Of a stretch of DNA of 64,000 bases, positions 21,260-31,467 are shown piece after piece; the stretch's first letter is position 1, and the number at the start of each line of letters is the position of its first letter. The DNA comes from Silurus meridionalis. Lineage: Eukaryota > Chordata > Actinopteri > Siluriformes > Siluridae. The notes below the pieces were generated by a model that saw only the letters and a list, made by a program, of their open reading frames with translations, was not told the DNA's origin and searched no databases. Both the position numbers and the translations under genes were made by a program. The stretch covers positions 14,509,963-14,573,962 of the forward strand of contig NC_060887.1 in NCBI RefSeq assembly GCF_014805685.1, written 5' to 3'.

Positions 21260-21720
21260 TATATCTTACTAGCTCCATCATGTCAAGTTGCTGGGTAGTG
21301 CTCACTGCTCAGTTGCTAGCTGCATTTCGCTCAAGTTTTATTATTAGTATTCTTTAGTTTAATGAGATGAAAACAGAGGATCTGCCTTTTTAATGCCGCA
21401 TTTGAATTCTCTGCACGCTTGGTGAATCGTTGAGAATAAACAGTGGTATCAATGCTTGGCCAGAAAGCGAAGGCGGCATGAAATTTTTTGTTTATCTAGC
21501 TGCAGGACGCTATTGAGCCAGGGATTCGTGCTGCAACAGTCGACTTTCGCAATTAAGCCTCGTCTTCACGCGCGATTTCGCAATTCATTACCTCCAAAAC
21601 GCTCACACTTAATGTGTTCAAACCAGCCACTAATTACGACCGTGACGCCACAAACACACACAAACTTTCTTCTCCAACAAAACTCTCGATAGCAGCTAGC
21701 ACTGAGAAGGATGCTTTAAA
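21260..21720. other. Single-copy block, candidate conserved non-coding DNA
   Basis: Mixed composition with CpG-containing words (gctcacac, cacgcgcgatttcgcaattcatt) and cagccactaattacgaccg. A 78-codon plus frame (21456-21692) shows no domain. Confidence 0.3.
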
Positions 21721-21851
21721 AAAGGAGTGTTTTGCTTTTGAATGACATTCAAAGAAATCAGTCAGTATAAATCTATTAATATTAAGTTCTACTAACTTGA
21801 ATTAATTGTTTTTTATAAAATCGAGAAACTAACAATTAGTTTAGGCACCCC

Positions 21852-22409
21852 TAGAATACACAGCGACCAGGCATAACATTATGACATTATAACATAATGA
21901 CTGAGTGTGTTTACATTAATGTAGTCTGTAGATACACCGACCAGACATCACATTATGACTTTATAACATTATGACCGGTGAGTGAATAACACTGATTATC
22001 TCTTCATCATGGCACCTGTTATTGGGTGGGATATATTAGGCAGCAAGTAAACATTTTGTCCTCAAAGTTAATGTGTTAGAAGCAGGAAAAATGGGCAAGC
22101 GGAAGGGTTTGTGTGACTTTGACAAAGGTGATGGCCAAATTGTGATGGCTTGATGACTTGGTCAGAGCATCTCCCAAACTGCAGCTGTTGTGGTGTGTTC
22201 TTTGCAGTGGTAAGTATCTATCAAATGTGGTTTGGGGCTGGCACATATAAAATCCAGTCATGATGTGGCTTATGAATTGTTCAGCAATTAATGCTGTTAA
22301 TGCTCAATGGGTCAGAACGGTTTTGGCATCAAAAGGGGGACCATCACAGTATTAGGCAGGTGATCAGGTTATGCTTGATCAGTGACCATAAGTTATGCCT
22401 GGTTGTTGT
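21852..22409 (+). mobile_element. Tc1/mariner relic, internally deleted
   Basis: The left end atacacagcgaccaggcataacattatgac repeats in part at 21934-21975, and the right end reads ...attaggcaggtgatcaggttatgc...tgcctggttg. Both are forms of the fish Tc1-type terminus 'GATCAGGCATAACATTATGACCACCTGCCTAAT'. The transposase start survives at 22090-22210: aaaatgggcaagcggaagggtttgtg (MGKRKGL), then QIVMA and SISQTAA-like codons. Most of the transposase is deleted between about 22230 and 22300. A last piece, ggttttggcatcaaaaggggg (about 22320), is the usual end of the coding region. Confidence 0.78.
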
Positions 22410-22445
22410 AATTCATAAGCCACATCATGACTGGATTTTATATGT
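22243..22445. repeat. Perfect 36-bp inverted repeat, 131-bp loop
   Basis: Arms at 22243-22278 (acatataaaatccagtcatg...) and 22410-22445 (...catgactggattttatatgt) are exact reverse complements over 36 bases. The left arm lies at the deletion junction inside the Tc1 relic. The right arm is just outside the element's right end, so the left arm looks like an inverted copy of flanking DNA used to fill the deletion. Confidence 0.93.
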
Positions 22446-23033
22446 AAACATTTTTTATTAGAACTTTATCACAGGATGATACTTTTTTTCTTGCAAACCA
22501 CTTATTGTCAGTAAAATAGTGAGAAAAACAGCTCTTCTTGCAGTCACGGTGGAACTCATTAGGCTAAGCTAAATCTACAACCCCAATTACAAAAAAAAAT
22601 TGGGACGCTGTGTAAAATAATTAAAAACAGAATGCAATGATTTGCAAATCTCATAAATCCATATTCTATTCACAATAAAACAACAAAAAAAACAATAAAT
22701 GGTTACACTGAGAATATATACAATTTTAAGGAAAAAAATAAGGTAATTTAGATTTTGATGCCTGAAACAGGTTTTTTAAAAGTTGGAACAGGGTCATATT
22801 CACCCCTGTGTTGTATCATGTCTTCTGTTAATATACAACGGGGAACTGAGGAGACAGTTGCTGAAGTTTTGGGAGAGGAATGTTGTCCCATCTGTCTGTG
22901 ACACAGGATTTTAGCTGCTCAACAGTGCGGGTGTCTTTTGTTGTATTTTTCGTTTCATGATGTGTCAAATGCTTTCAAATGGTAAATGTTCTAGATGGCA
23001 GGCAGGCCAGTTCAGCACCTGGACTACGTCACG

Positions 23034-23498
23034 CTAGTGAGTATGGTGTCTTACATGCAACAGGAATCCGTGCTATTGCAGAAAATTACGCAGCGTGTTT
23101 CATCAGATCGCCTTCCTGTGGCATTAGCCTTAGCTTAGCTTAGCATCGGCGCACTTCTGTGATTATAATTTCATATTAGATACCATAACAAAACTTTATA
23201 ATTTTAGCTAGATGTTCATCATCATCATGCATCATCGTACATCATCATGTATATGGAGAAATCCATAGTGCGGTGGGCAGCAGTATCGATTAACTCTGAG
23301 AAAGTTTACTTGACATTTGATTCCATATGTAAGAAAAACAAAGAGATACAAATTAATACTGAAGACATCTCCATGGCTTGCTCATCAGGGATAAATGCAC
23401 ACCGTTCACCTTCACTGTTGATTTCTGTAAAGCTGCTTTGAGACAATGTCTGTTGTGAAAAGCGCTATAGAAATAAACTTGACTTGACTTGACTTGAC
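23034..23498 (+). mobile_element. LINE 3' end inserted in the mariner relic
   Basis: The right end reads gtaaagctgctttgagacaatg...agcgctatagaaataaacttgacttgacttgac, the 3' terminus also seen inverted at 26386-26450, with a TTGAC tandem tail. The host transposon wording stops at about 23033 and resumes at about 23499. CACGCTA on the left and GACGCTA on the right look like a short target-site duplication. No coding sequence is included, so it is a 5'-truncated insertion of untranslated region. Confidence 0.7.
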
Positions 23499-23551
23499 GC
23501 TACTGTAATAGATGCAGTGTGCAATTCTCATTATCTTGCTCAAATACAGTA

Positions 23552-23700
23552 TGCATTGCCTTCCCTGAAAAAGATGTTTTCTGGATGGAACAATTTCTTT
23601 GTTTAAAACCTGTATATATTGTTTAGCATTGATGGAGCTTTTATTATTGTTCAAGCAGTTGTTCCATCCAGAAAACATCTTTTTCAGGGAAGGCAATGCA
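23552..23700. repeat. Perfect 42-bp inverted repeat, 65-bp loop
   Basis: Arms 23552-23593 (tgcattgccttccctg...ggaacaa) and 23659-23700 (ttgttccatcc...aaggcaatgca) are exact reverse complements. The left arm is the normal sequence of the host transposon at this place. The right arm is an inverted extra copy that replaces part of the expected sequence. RNA from either strand would fold into a 42-bp hairpin. Confidence 0.95.
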
Positions 23701-24385
23701 ATTGTTCCACAGGCAGCAATGCACTTGCACACCGTCAATTTTCGGCTTTTTAAAGTGAGCGTTGATAACAAGCCAGATGGTCCCTCTCCTCTTTAGTCTG
23801 GAGGATGTTTTAATTTGTTTGACCACAGAACAGTTTTCCACTTTGCCTCAATATATTTAATAAATAAGAATTGGCTTATAAAGGATGGTGGCATTCTCTA
23901 TGTGTTTACAGACAATGATTTACCTAAGAGATAATGAGCCTATGCAGTGATTTTCATTATAAAAGCATGCCTGTTTTAAATGCAATGCTGCCTGAGGGCC
24001 TGAAGATCACAAGCATGCTATATTGATTTTTGCCATTGTCCCTTGTGAACAGAGATTTCTCTCTTTGAAACTTTTGATGCTATTATGTACCCTAAATTAT
24101 GAGATACCTTTCTAAGATAAACTGTTTATACCCAATCATCTTACTGACCTGTTGTGAATGAACCTATTTAGTTGCAAACCTGTTTAATTTTAATTACACT
24201 TTTTCCAGAATATTTTTTACAATTCACAAAAACTTTTTTGTGGACATCATATTTAAAATTACTTTATTTTTGAATTAAAATGGTACATTTGCTCAGTTTA
24301 AACATTAGCTATGTTCTATTGTAAATAATTATGGGTTTATGAGATTTGCAAATAATTTCATTCTGTTTTTATCATTTTTCAAAAT

Positions 24386-24942
24386 GGACTTTATTATTGA
24401 TGAATAATTCACACAAAATAATTGGTGCTAAGAAGCTTATACTAAATAATTCATGATAAATAGCTTGTAAAATTTTTTTTTTTACTAAATAACCTGAACT
24501 AAAACATTTTCTTATTTAAATGCTAACTGTGCATCTAAAGCTATGCTTCTTGCTTTGATGTTTATTGTATTAGTCTTGCTAAATCAAAGCGGCTATTTCT
24601 GTCCAAACTAATGAGAGCTTCAATTGTCTTTAGCGTGGACTTAACAAATTGTCAAAATACAGAGTGAATATTTAACAATATGAGACATTATCATTAACAT
24701 TAGCCTAGCATGTAACACTGAGTGTATTTAACATATTTATTGTACAGTATGTTGTATGTTTCAGTGTGGGACAAGCTTTTTTCTACATTTTCTCTGCTCC
24801 CGCTTGTGCTGAACAACGTTTTAATATCTAAAATGTGTATTTCCTGTTTGCACCTTTGTGATTGTGCCAAGTAGCTGCTTATGGGAAATGAAGAGCTAAT
24901 CTCTAAACCAGGCTAATTAAGCCACTTTTAATAGCTTTAGTT

Positions 24943-24989
<47 letters not shown>

Positions 24990-25624
24990 CATGTAAGTGT
25001 CTGAATTACTTGGATCTTTAAAATGCAATCAGTGGTTACAATGTGATCTCACCACAAATCTTTAAACTCTTTTAACATGAAATTGAGTTTTTTTTTCCTC
25101 ATTTACTTTCTAGTTCAATAACCAGATACTTTGATTAAATATTTTAGCTCCAGAATCTCAGAAAGGGTAACAAAAACAAACAAACAAACAAAAAAATACT
25201 TTTATCTGCATTGAATGTGAAACAAGTAATTCAAATGTTTTATTTCCATTTAGTAGAAAATGTTAGAATTGGTACATAAACAAATACTAAAAACATTTCC
25301 TATTTAGAGCTAGAACGCAAATAAACCTATATGTGTCATGTAAGGTTAGGCGAGGCGGATACAAGTGCATAAAAATGATTTAATATAAATCAATACTTAT
25401 ATTATTTAATATAAGTACCCAAAACAAACATAAACTAAAGTTATCCAAATGTGTAAATAAGAACTGGAACAGGTCAAGTGATTAGCAACAACAAAACGTT
25501 GTATGAGAAACAACAAAGTGAGATTAAAAAAAAGAGTAAATGCAAAACATGAAACATATTCAACAGAAAACTGAACTGAAATAATTCTCCATTGCCAAAA
25601 GAAACCTAAACATTATATACAGTA
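24386..25624. other. AT-rich spacer, nothing recognised
   Basis: No gene or element recognised. Contains a GT array, listed separately. Confidence 0.5.
24945..24988. repeat. (GT)n microsatellite
   Basis: About 22 GT units. Confidence 0.98.
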
Positions 25625-25919
25625 CTAGTCAAATAGTCACGCCTTTTAATTCATATACATTTTAAACATTCTAAAGGAATTCTGAAGACATCCAAACTAT
25701 GAATGAACATGTATGTAATTACATAGTAAACAAACAAGTGTTTTTTGCAACAACAAAACCCAGAATATGTTTTAGATTTTATATTGTCCATAGCTACTTT
25801 AAGCTTTGCTGACAGTTCGGCAAATTCATAGTATTCTCTCATCAGATTCACAAGGTAGTCACCTGGAATGGTTTTCAATTCACAGATGTGCCTTGTCAAC
25901 AGTTAATTTGTGACATTCA

Positions 25920-26385
25920 ACTTGCCCTCTTAGACCATCAACTGTGCAGAAAAAGGGTGGATACAGGGTCAATATCTCTATTAATCCTACTGTACAGATA
26001 TCATGACAAGAGACAGTCAATTAAGTAAAGAGAAAAGACAGTCTATCATTGCCCTAAGAAATGTCAGTCAGTCAAAAAATCTCAAGAACTTTGAATGCAT
26101 CCCCATGTGCAGTCTTCATAACTACCTCTGCTGCAGAGGATAAGTTTTTAATAAAATTTTAATAAATGCTTCTCTGAGTTCAAGTGGCAGACATATTTCA
26201 ACATCCATTGTTCAGAGCAATCTACGTGCGTCAGGCCTTCATGGTCGAATTACATTGGAAGAACAATAAGCAGAAGAGATTTGTTTGGACCGATAAAAAA
26301 ACAAAGAATGGAAATTAGTTCAGTGAAAATTTTGGATTTTTGGTTCCAACCGCTATGTCTTCTGTTAGATGTCCAGAGGGTAAAG
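25920..26385 (+). pseudogene. Tc1 transposase N-terminal relic
   Basis: Across frames one reads QSIIALRNVSQSVK-like codons (about 26042), SRTLNASPCAVF, then TSAAEDKF (about 26122). After a deletion come INASLSSSGRHISTSIVQSNLRASGLHGRI (about 26163-26250), KQKRFVWTD-like codons (about 26268) and FGSNRYVF (about 26338). These are the paired DNA-binding domain, linker and the start of the catalytic domain of Tc1 transposases. A segment carrying the 'R.RKGRP' linker is missing. The relic stops at about 26385, where the LINE begins. Confidence 0.8.
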
Positions 26386-27742
26386 GTTCAAGTTCATGTT
26401 TATTTTTATAGCACTTTTTAAAATGGACATTGTCTCAAAGCAACTTAACAGAATTTAAGAATTATAGAACAACAAATGTAAATATAAGTAAATCATGTGT
26501 ATTTATCAAGAAACCTTGAGAGGAACCAGACTAAAAAGGGGAAACCATCCTAATTTGGGTGATATCAAGAGTGTGATTACAAATCATAAAAACAATACAC
26601 CAGAGAGTGAGAAATACCATTAGCACTAGAGTGTGTGATTATAAGTAATGTCCTTTTTACAATCTTATACTGTCTGTTGAAGTTGTGGAGCCAGGACCTC
26701 CTGAGCAACTCATAAAACAGCTCAACATCTGAGATCATTATAGATCCAACTCCAACTCCTCCATGCCAGAGGGTTTAAATGTTCAATGGTGAAGAAACTG
26801 AATATGTAGAATGTCATTTTTTGAGTAGCAATTAAGAGGTTGTTTATCCTCAAAGTTCATTGTCCAAACTCTACATGAAGTGTGATCCAAATGGCACTGG
26901 TACATCTCTAAATGGTTCAGGATGGAGTGGAGGAAAATAAGCGTAGCAGCTGTTCATAATATTAGCAAGCACGAAATGATAATGTGCATTTGATCAGATG
27001 TACTGGAGCACAAGTTTATGATATGTGATATGTGTTATATTTAGGCCTTGCTAAAAAGATACGTCTTTAATCTTCTCTAAAACTGGGAGAGTGTCTGGGC
27101 ACTGAGGCTTTTTCAAAGTTTAGGAGCTAAATGTGAGAATGCTCAACCACCTTTAGTGAACTTTGCTATTCTAGGAACTACTAGAAGTCCGGAGTTTTGA
27201 GATCTCAAAGAGCGTGATGGATTGTAGCGTGTTAGAAGATTGGACAGATACCTGGGAGATAAACCATTTAGGGCCTTGTAAGTAAGCAGCAATAGTTTGT
27301 AGACAAAACTTAACAGGTGCTTTGTAGGGATAATAAGATGGGGTTTTATGATCATATTTTCCAGACCTTGTGAAAACTCTGTCTGCTGCATTCTGGACTA
27401 ACTGTAGCTTGTTAATTAATGATGCAGGACAACAACCTAGAAATGTGTCTTAGCAATATTTCTGAGGTGGAAGAAGGCTGTTTTTGTAATATAGGTGATT
27501 TTCAAAAGATAAGTTGCTGTTTTAAATAACACTCAGGTCTTTTACTGTTGAACGAGTAGTTAACAGTACATCCTTCTAATTGCAGTTTGAATTGTTGGAG
27601 CTTCTGTGCACTGGTTTTTGTTATGTGTCATCCATTTTGTTAAGTTATGTGTCATCCATTCTTTCATTTCTTTAATTTACTCAGTTAATCTAGCCGATTA
27701 AGAATTTTCATCTTTCTGATGAGATATAAAGCTGGGTATCAA
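26386..27742 (-). mobile_element. LINE (L2-like), 5'-truncated, inside Tc1
   Basis: A minus-strand non-LTR retrotransposon. Its 3' end is at 26386-26450 (complement of ttcaagttcatgtttatttttatagcac). The 3' untranslated part runs to about 27050 and includes the 'tttcttgataaatacacatga' and 'tctggttcctctcaa' phrases. The end of the reverse transcriptase protein follows up to about 27742, where the coding sequence for the RT active-site box (YADDTQLY in this family) is cut. Reverse transcription therefore stopped at the catalytic motif. Clade is judged from the C-terminal wording only. Confidence 0.8.
27100..27735 (-). pseudogene. LINE reverse transcriptase C-terminal relic
   Basis: Reading the minus strand from 27735, one meets codons for KEMKEWMTHNF (about 27640-27670), the LQLEGCTVN-type segment (about 27560-27590), FHLRNIAK (about 27450-27475) and LQLVQNAA (about 27395-27415). 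The open frame 27143-27391 then gives YKLLLLTYKALNGLSPRYL, SNLLTRYNPSRSLRSQNSGL and LVVPRIAKFTKGG. This is the region after the polymerase core in L2-like fish LINEs. A stop replaces the arginine or glycine codon after TKGG, and AFSHLAPKL and LKTYLFSKA follow. All catalytic residues lie upstream of the truncation. Confidence 0.82.
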
Positions 27743-28200
27743 GGGATGGTTCCTGAATGTGTGGTTCCCACTGTGAAGCTTGAAGAGGAGGTGTGATGGG
27801 AGGGGGATGCTTTGTTGGTCACACTGTTGGTGATTTAGTCAAAATTGAGGGCACACACCAAAATGGCTACCACAACAGTGACATGCCATCCCATCTGGTT
27901 TTCATAATTTGTTTTCCAACATTACGAACACACCCATGTAAGTGCTATTTTGTTTGAAAAGGAGTGTGATTAAGTGCTGCATCAGATGACTTGGCCCCCA
28001 CAATCACCTGATCTAAGTGCAGTTGAGATGGTTTGGGATGAGTTGGACTGTAGAATAAAGAAGACTCAGCCAACAAGCAATTAACACCTCTAGGAACTTA
28101 TCAAGATTGTTGGAAAATCATTCCAGCTTAGTTTTCTGACTAAGAGAATGAGACAATGCCAAGAATGGGCAAAGCTGCCTTTTAAGCAAAAAGTGGCTAC
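27743..28200 (+). pseudogene. Tc1 transposase C-terminal relic
   Basis: The host transposase resumes with MVPECVVPTVKL and the GGGCFVGHTVGDLV-type glycine-rich catalytic segment. Later, in another frame, come LHQMTWPPQSPDLSAVEMVWDELD (about 27980-28050), the box around a catalytic aspartate and the final acidic residue. It ends with QECAKLPFKQKVATLKNL-like codons (about 28155-28210). Stops and frame changes occur throughout; not functional. The two transposase halves line up as one protein once the LINE is ignored. Confidence 0.82.
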
Positions 28201-28320
28201 TTTAAAGAATCTAAAATCTGAAACATATTTTGGGTTATTTAACGTTTTTGTTTACTACATAATTCCATACGAGTTCTTTCATGGTTTGGATGTCTTCAGT
28301 ATTAATGTACGTTAAAAATT

Positions 28321-29375
28321 AAGAAAAGACACTGAAGACACTGAATACAGACATAAATTAAAAACAGAAGTGGAGACCCCTATGAATGAACAGACACATG
28401 AAGGCAAGAATCAATAATCCAACTGGAATAGGTGATATTTACATGATTAAAATATAATAATAAATATCGATACAATAATACACATTTTTAACAAAAAGCA
28501 TTATACAAACTGGCTCGCCTTCTGCAAGCTGGCATGCCACGCTCAGCACGAGTGGAGTAATCTCTGACTATATGAATTATTATGATTGGTGTGGATTAGT
28601 TTTTTAACCATTAGTGCAGCTTATTATAAGCGTATTATAATGCAGCTTATTATAATAATTTATCATTGCTATAGTCATTCGCAGGGACATTGTAAAATTT
28701 ACTTTCGGCATTAACATGCAAAAAAAGAAGAACATTTTTGTTCATTATTAAACATTTAAGAAAGCGTCTCCAGTGTAAGTCCTTTGTAACAGTCAGATGC
28801 AGAGCTGTAACATTTCCAACATTTTCAGGAGTTGCCTTGTGGTTTCTCGCTAATAAAACCAAAACACAAATTAAACCCAGAGAAGCCATATAAGTGTTTT
28901 TTTGTGTTACTGTAGATTAATACCCAAAGATTGTACACGTACATTTTTGTTTTTGTTTTTATTTCAACCTTAATCATGACTCAGAAGACTCAACGTTTAG
29001 TGATAAAATCTGTTTCTACATTTGAATGTTCAAAATTTGTGTAGTGTTTAGCTGTTGATAAAAAGCAAATACTGATGAAAATGAAAAATTATTAAAGACA
29101 CTCACAGGAAAACAACCAAACATTAAAAAAAAATTGTAATTGTTATATTTAGAAATCCGGAAAGCGAGCCGGCTCTAAATGCTGCAGCACACTTCTTTGA
29201 TTCTGTGTTTGTATAGCCATGTGCTCTTGTTTTGATTCATGCTTTGTCTCCACCCCTGCTTGTGATTAGTCAGATCTGTTATGTGTCTCAAGTGTTTACA
29301 GCTGTTTTGGGTTTGCCTGTTGGATTGTGTGTTTGTGTGTGTAAATACGTGTATATAAATATACATATATTGGTG
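28321..29375. other. Spacer, nothing recognised
   Basis: AT-rich, single-copy looking DNA. Open frames up to 79 codons (28650-28889, minus) have no recognisable domain. Confidence 0.5.
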
Positions 29376-29377
29376 TA

Positions 29378-29461
<84 letters not shown>
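29376..29461. repeat. (GT)n then (TA)n compound microsatellite
   Basis: Seven to eight GT units followed by about 35 TA units. Confidence 0.98.
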
Positions 29462-29463
<2 letters not shown>

Positions 29464-29474
29464 ATGACAGTATA

Positions 29475-29800
29475 TTTTGAGTCTGGTTCCTCTCAGGGTT
29501 TCTTGATAAAAAAAAACTTTCTTTTGGCTTCTCCCGTTAGGGGTCGCCACAGCGGATCCTCCGCACGTTTGATTTGGCACATGTTTTTACGCTGGATGCC
29601 CTTCCTAACGCAACCCTCCCCATTTATCCGGGCTTGGGACCGGCACTGAGAGTGGCTGGGGATGGTTCCCTGACCGGGAATCGAACCCGGGTCGCAGCGG
29701 TGGTTTCTTGATAAATACACATAATTCACTTATGTTAATATTTTTTGTTCTATAATTATATTGTTATAAAAATAAAAATAAACTTGAACTCGAACCTTTA
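29475..29800 (+). mobile_element. LINE 3'-UTR fragment hosting a SINE
   Basis: agtctggttcctctcagggtttcttgataaa (29480-29510), continued after the SINE by tacacataattcac...aaaataaacttgaactcgaa (29716-29795), matches the complement of the LINE 3' part at 26400-26545. It is a plus-strand copy of the same LINE family. The SINE sits between the two parts. Confidence 0.75.
29511..29703 (-). mobile_element. tRNA-Glu-derived SINE, 5'-truncated
   Basis: On the minus strand, starting at 29703: the 3' half of a tRNA-Glu-like head with a perfect B box (GGTTCGATTCC) and CCCGGTCAGGGAA, then the body (ggcactgagagtgg and agggcatccagcgtaaaaac complements). Last comes the tail module gctgtggcgacccctaacgggagaagcc plus A-rich end. 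The A box and 5' half of the tRNA head are missing. The same 14 bases GGTTTCTTGATAAA occur on both sides (29497-29510 and 29702-29715), a perfect target-site duplication. It is a genuine retroposed insertion. Confidence 0.92.
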
Positions 29801-30339
29801 CGTATTTATACACACAAAAAAAAATTATATATATTTTTTTATATATAAATATATTTAAATAAAATAAAATTAAACGTATTTTAAAATGAGGTTTAATAAT
29901 AATAACAATAATAATAGTGTAAAAAAGTAGCCATCCTTTATTGTTATTTTAAAGGATTATTTTAATTTGTTATTTTGCAGTTCCTGCATTAGTGTCTTTA
30001 GAACTCCTGCTTCCTGCAATAGTGTCTTTTACAGTATTTCTAAAACTAAATAACAATAAAAATAATAGAAAGAACAATATGAATAATAATAACACAATGA
30101 ATAAATTCTGTTTGTTGCAGTTTGGGTTAACTTACTGCTAGTTTTACTACTGAAAACTGCTAAGTTTTCCGAAGCAGGTACAGTATTGACTCTCAGTTTT
30201 AAACGTGTGTACAAATGTTATTTAACATTGTTTTTGAATAATTGCAGAGCTATAGTGCTTTCATCCATTATAAAATGCTTTTCTGAAAGCCACCAATAAA
30301 AACACAATAAAGAACAAAGATAATGTCAGTGCACAGATT
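29801..30339. other. AT-rich spacer
   Basis: ATATATTTTT and AATAAT runs; nothing recognised. Confidence 0.5.
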
Positions 30340-30874
30340 CATTACTCTGAAAAAAAAAAGAAAAAACCATGACCGTGTCTTATTATTTACACGGCGCAAA
30401 ATAACCCGGAGCAAATGTCAAAAAGAGGAATATGGCAAGGAGAACGTGTAGAGAGGAGGGGCATGGGTGGAGGGGGGGTTAAATAATTAGCATATTAATC
30501 TTTTTTATGGCGTCATACTTCAGGTCAGTGTAATTTAAATCTAAATGGCAATAGAATTCATTTCGGATGGGTCAATTGTTCCTTAATAAAGAGGTGTTTT
30601 GGGGGAGAGAGAGAGAGAAGGTGTACTTCATGCGCAAGATTTATGTTCGCCATTTGTTCATATTCACGCGCGGATGAATAAAGCGGTAATTCAGATGGTG
30701 ATGGCGCGCACCATATCAGCTCAGCTCAGCCTGCGCACATCAATGCCTTTCATTTGTGTGAGAACCAAAAAAAAAAAACAAAACAGGGAAGGCAGTGAAA
30801 TTAACTCCGTTTATTGATTTTTCTTTTTTTTTCCCCCCTTGCACATAACAGTTGCTAACCCCCATCCCTGCACC

Positions 30875-30913
<39 letters not shown>

Positions 30914-31340
30914 TATGTGCACGCCTCATAATGATTAGTGACAAAAGTTTAATTAAGCAATTATGAACGCAATAATAGAGTTGTCTGGTTTGCTTTTTTT
31001 CCCCCACACAGCGTTTAAAAGACTTATCTCCAGGCTGCACGTCACACCAGGCGTGTGCAGATTAATGCTGTCCCAGAATGTATGCTAACACACACGCTAA
31101 CACACACACACACACTAAAACAGACACACATACACCTCTTCAAAGTGCCAAGCCGTCTTTTATCGTATTACAACTCGCCTTTTTTTATGAATATGTAGTA
31201 AAAGAAAATCAGTTCTGGCTTAAAGGTGTAATTATAAAGACCCTCACAATGCGACGTTTCAAATTCGCCTGCTGCTAATCTCAGCCACGCGATAAGAGCG
31301 AATAAAGATGTTACCGACATTTCTAAGAGGCTTTCAGTGC
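30340..31340. other. Single-copy block, candidate conserved non-coding DNA
   Basis: Contains cacggcgcaaaataacccggagc (30391), ttaaataattagcatattaatc (30479), ttttatggcgtcatacttcagg (30502), gcgcgcaccatatcagctcagc (30704), aagtttaattaagcaattatgaacgc (30945) and acgcgataagagcgaataaag (31287). A CA array (30879-30912) interrupts it. No long frame with a recognisable protein. Confidence 0.4.
30879..30912. repeat. (CA)n microsatellite
   Basis: About 17 CA units. Confidence 0.97.
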
Positions 31341-31426
31341 TTTATTCGGACTGTTTGTGTTTGATTTCGCCCCTTCTTTTGTTTACTTCTGTCTTTCGAA
31401 CATTTATTAGATTATCTTCTTTTGTG

Positions 31427-31467
<41 letters not shown>

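Larger units (their letters stand above)
22574..24385 (-). mobile_element. Tc1/mariner-superfamily transposon relic
   Basis: The left end (ctacaaccccaattacaaaa..ttgggacgctgtg) and the right end (...tgagatttgcaaataatttcattctg) correspond to the very common teleost transposon whose termini read 'TACAACCCCAATTCCAAAAAAGTTGGGAC'. The arms are inverted, with gcaatgatttgcaaatctcat (about 22637) mirrored near 24340. Interior phrases follow the known element in order: gggaactgaggagacagttg, ctgctcaacagtgcggg, caggcaggccagttcagcacc, cagaacagttttccactttgcc, gggcctgaagatcac, cagagatttctc. The coding strand of the transposase is the minus strand; no frame survives. A LINE tail (23034-23498) interrupts it. 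Confidence 0.75.
25625..28320 (+). mobile_element. Tc1-like transposon split by a LINE
   Basis: The left end tacagtactagtcaaatagtcacgcc is a worn form of the fish Tc1 terminus 'TACAGTACCAGTCAAAAGTTTGGACACACC'. The inner part of the left arm (ctgaagacatccaaactatgaatgaac..tacatagtaaac, about 25681-25730) is mirrored at about 28248-28310. The right outermost bases are too worn to place exactly. Two transposase relics lie inside, separated by a minus-strand LINE (26386-27742). Confidence 0.82.

Noticed and set aside
21488..21512. Similarity to the microRNA miR-9 (tttatctagctg)
   Set aside because: The seed part of miR-9 does not match and no complementary arm was found within 100 bases.
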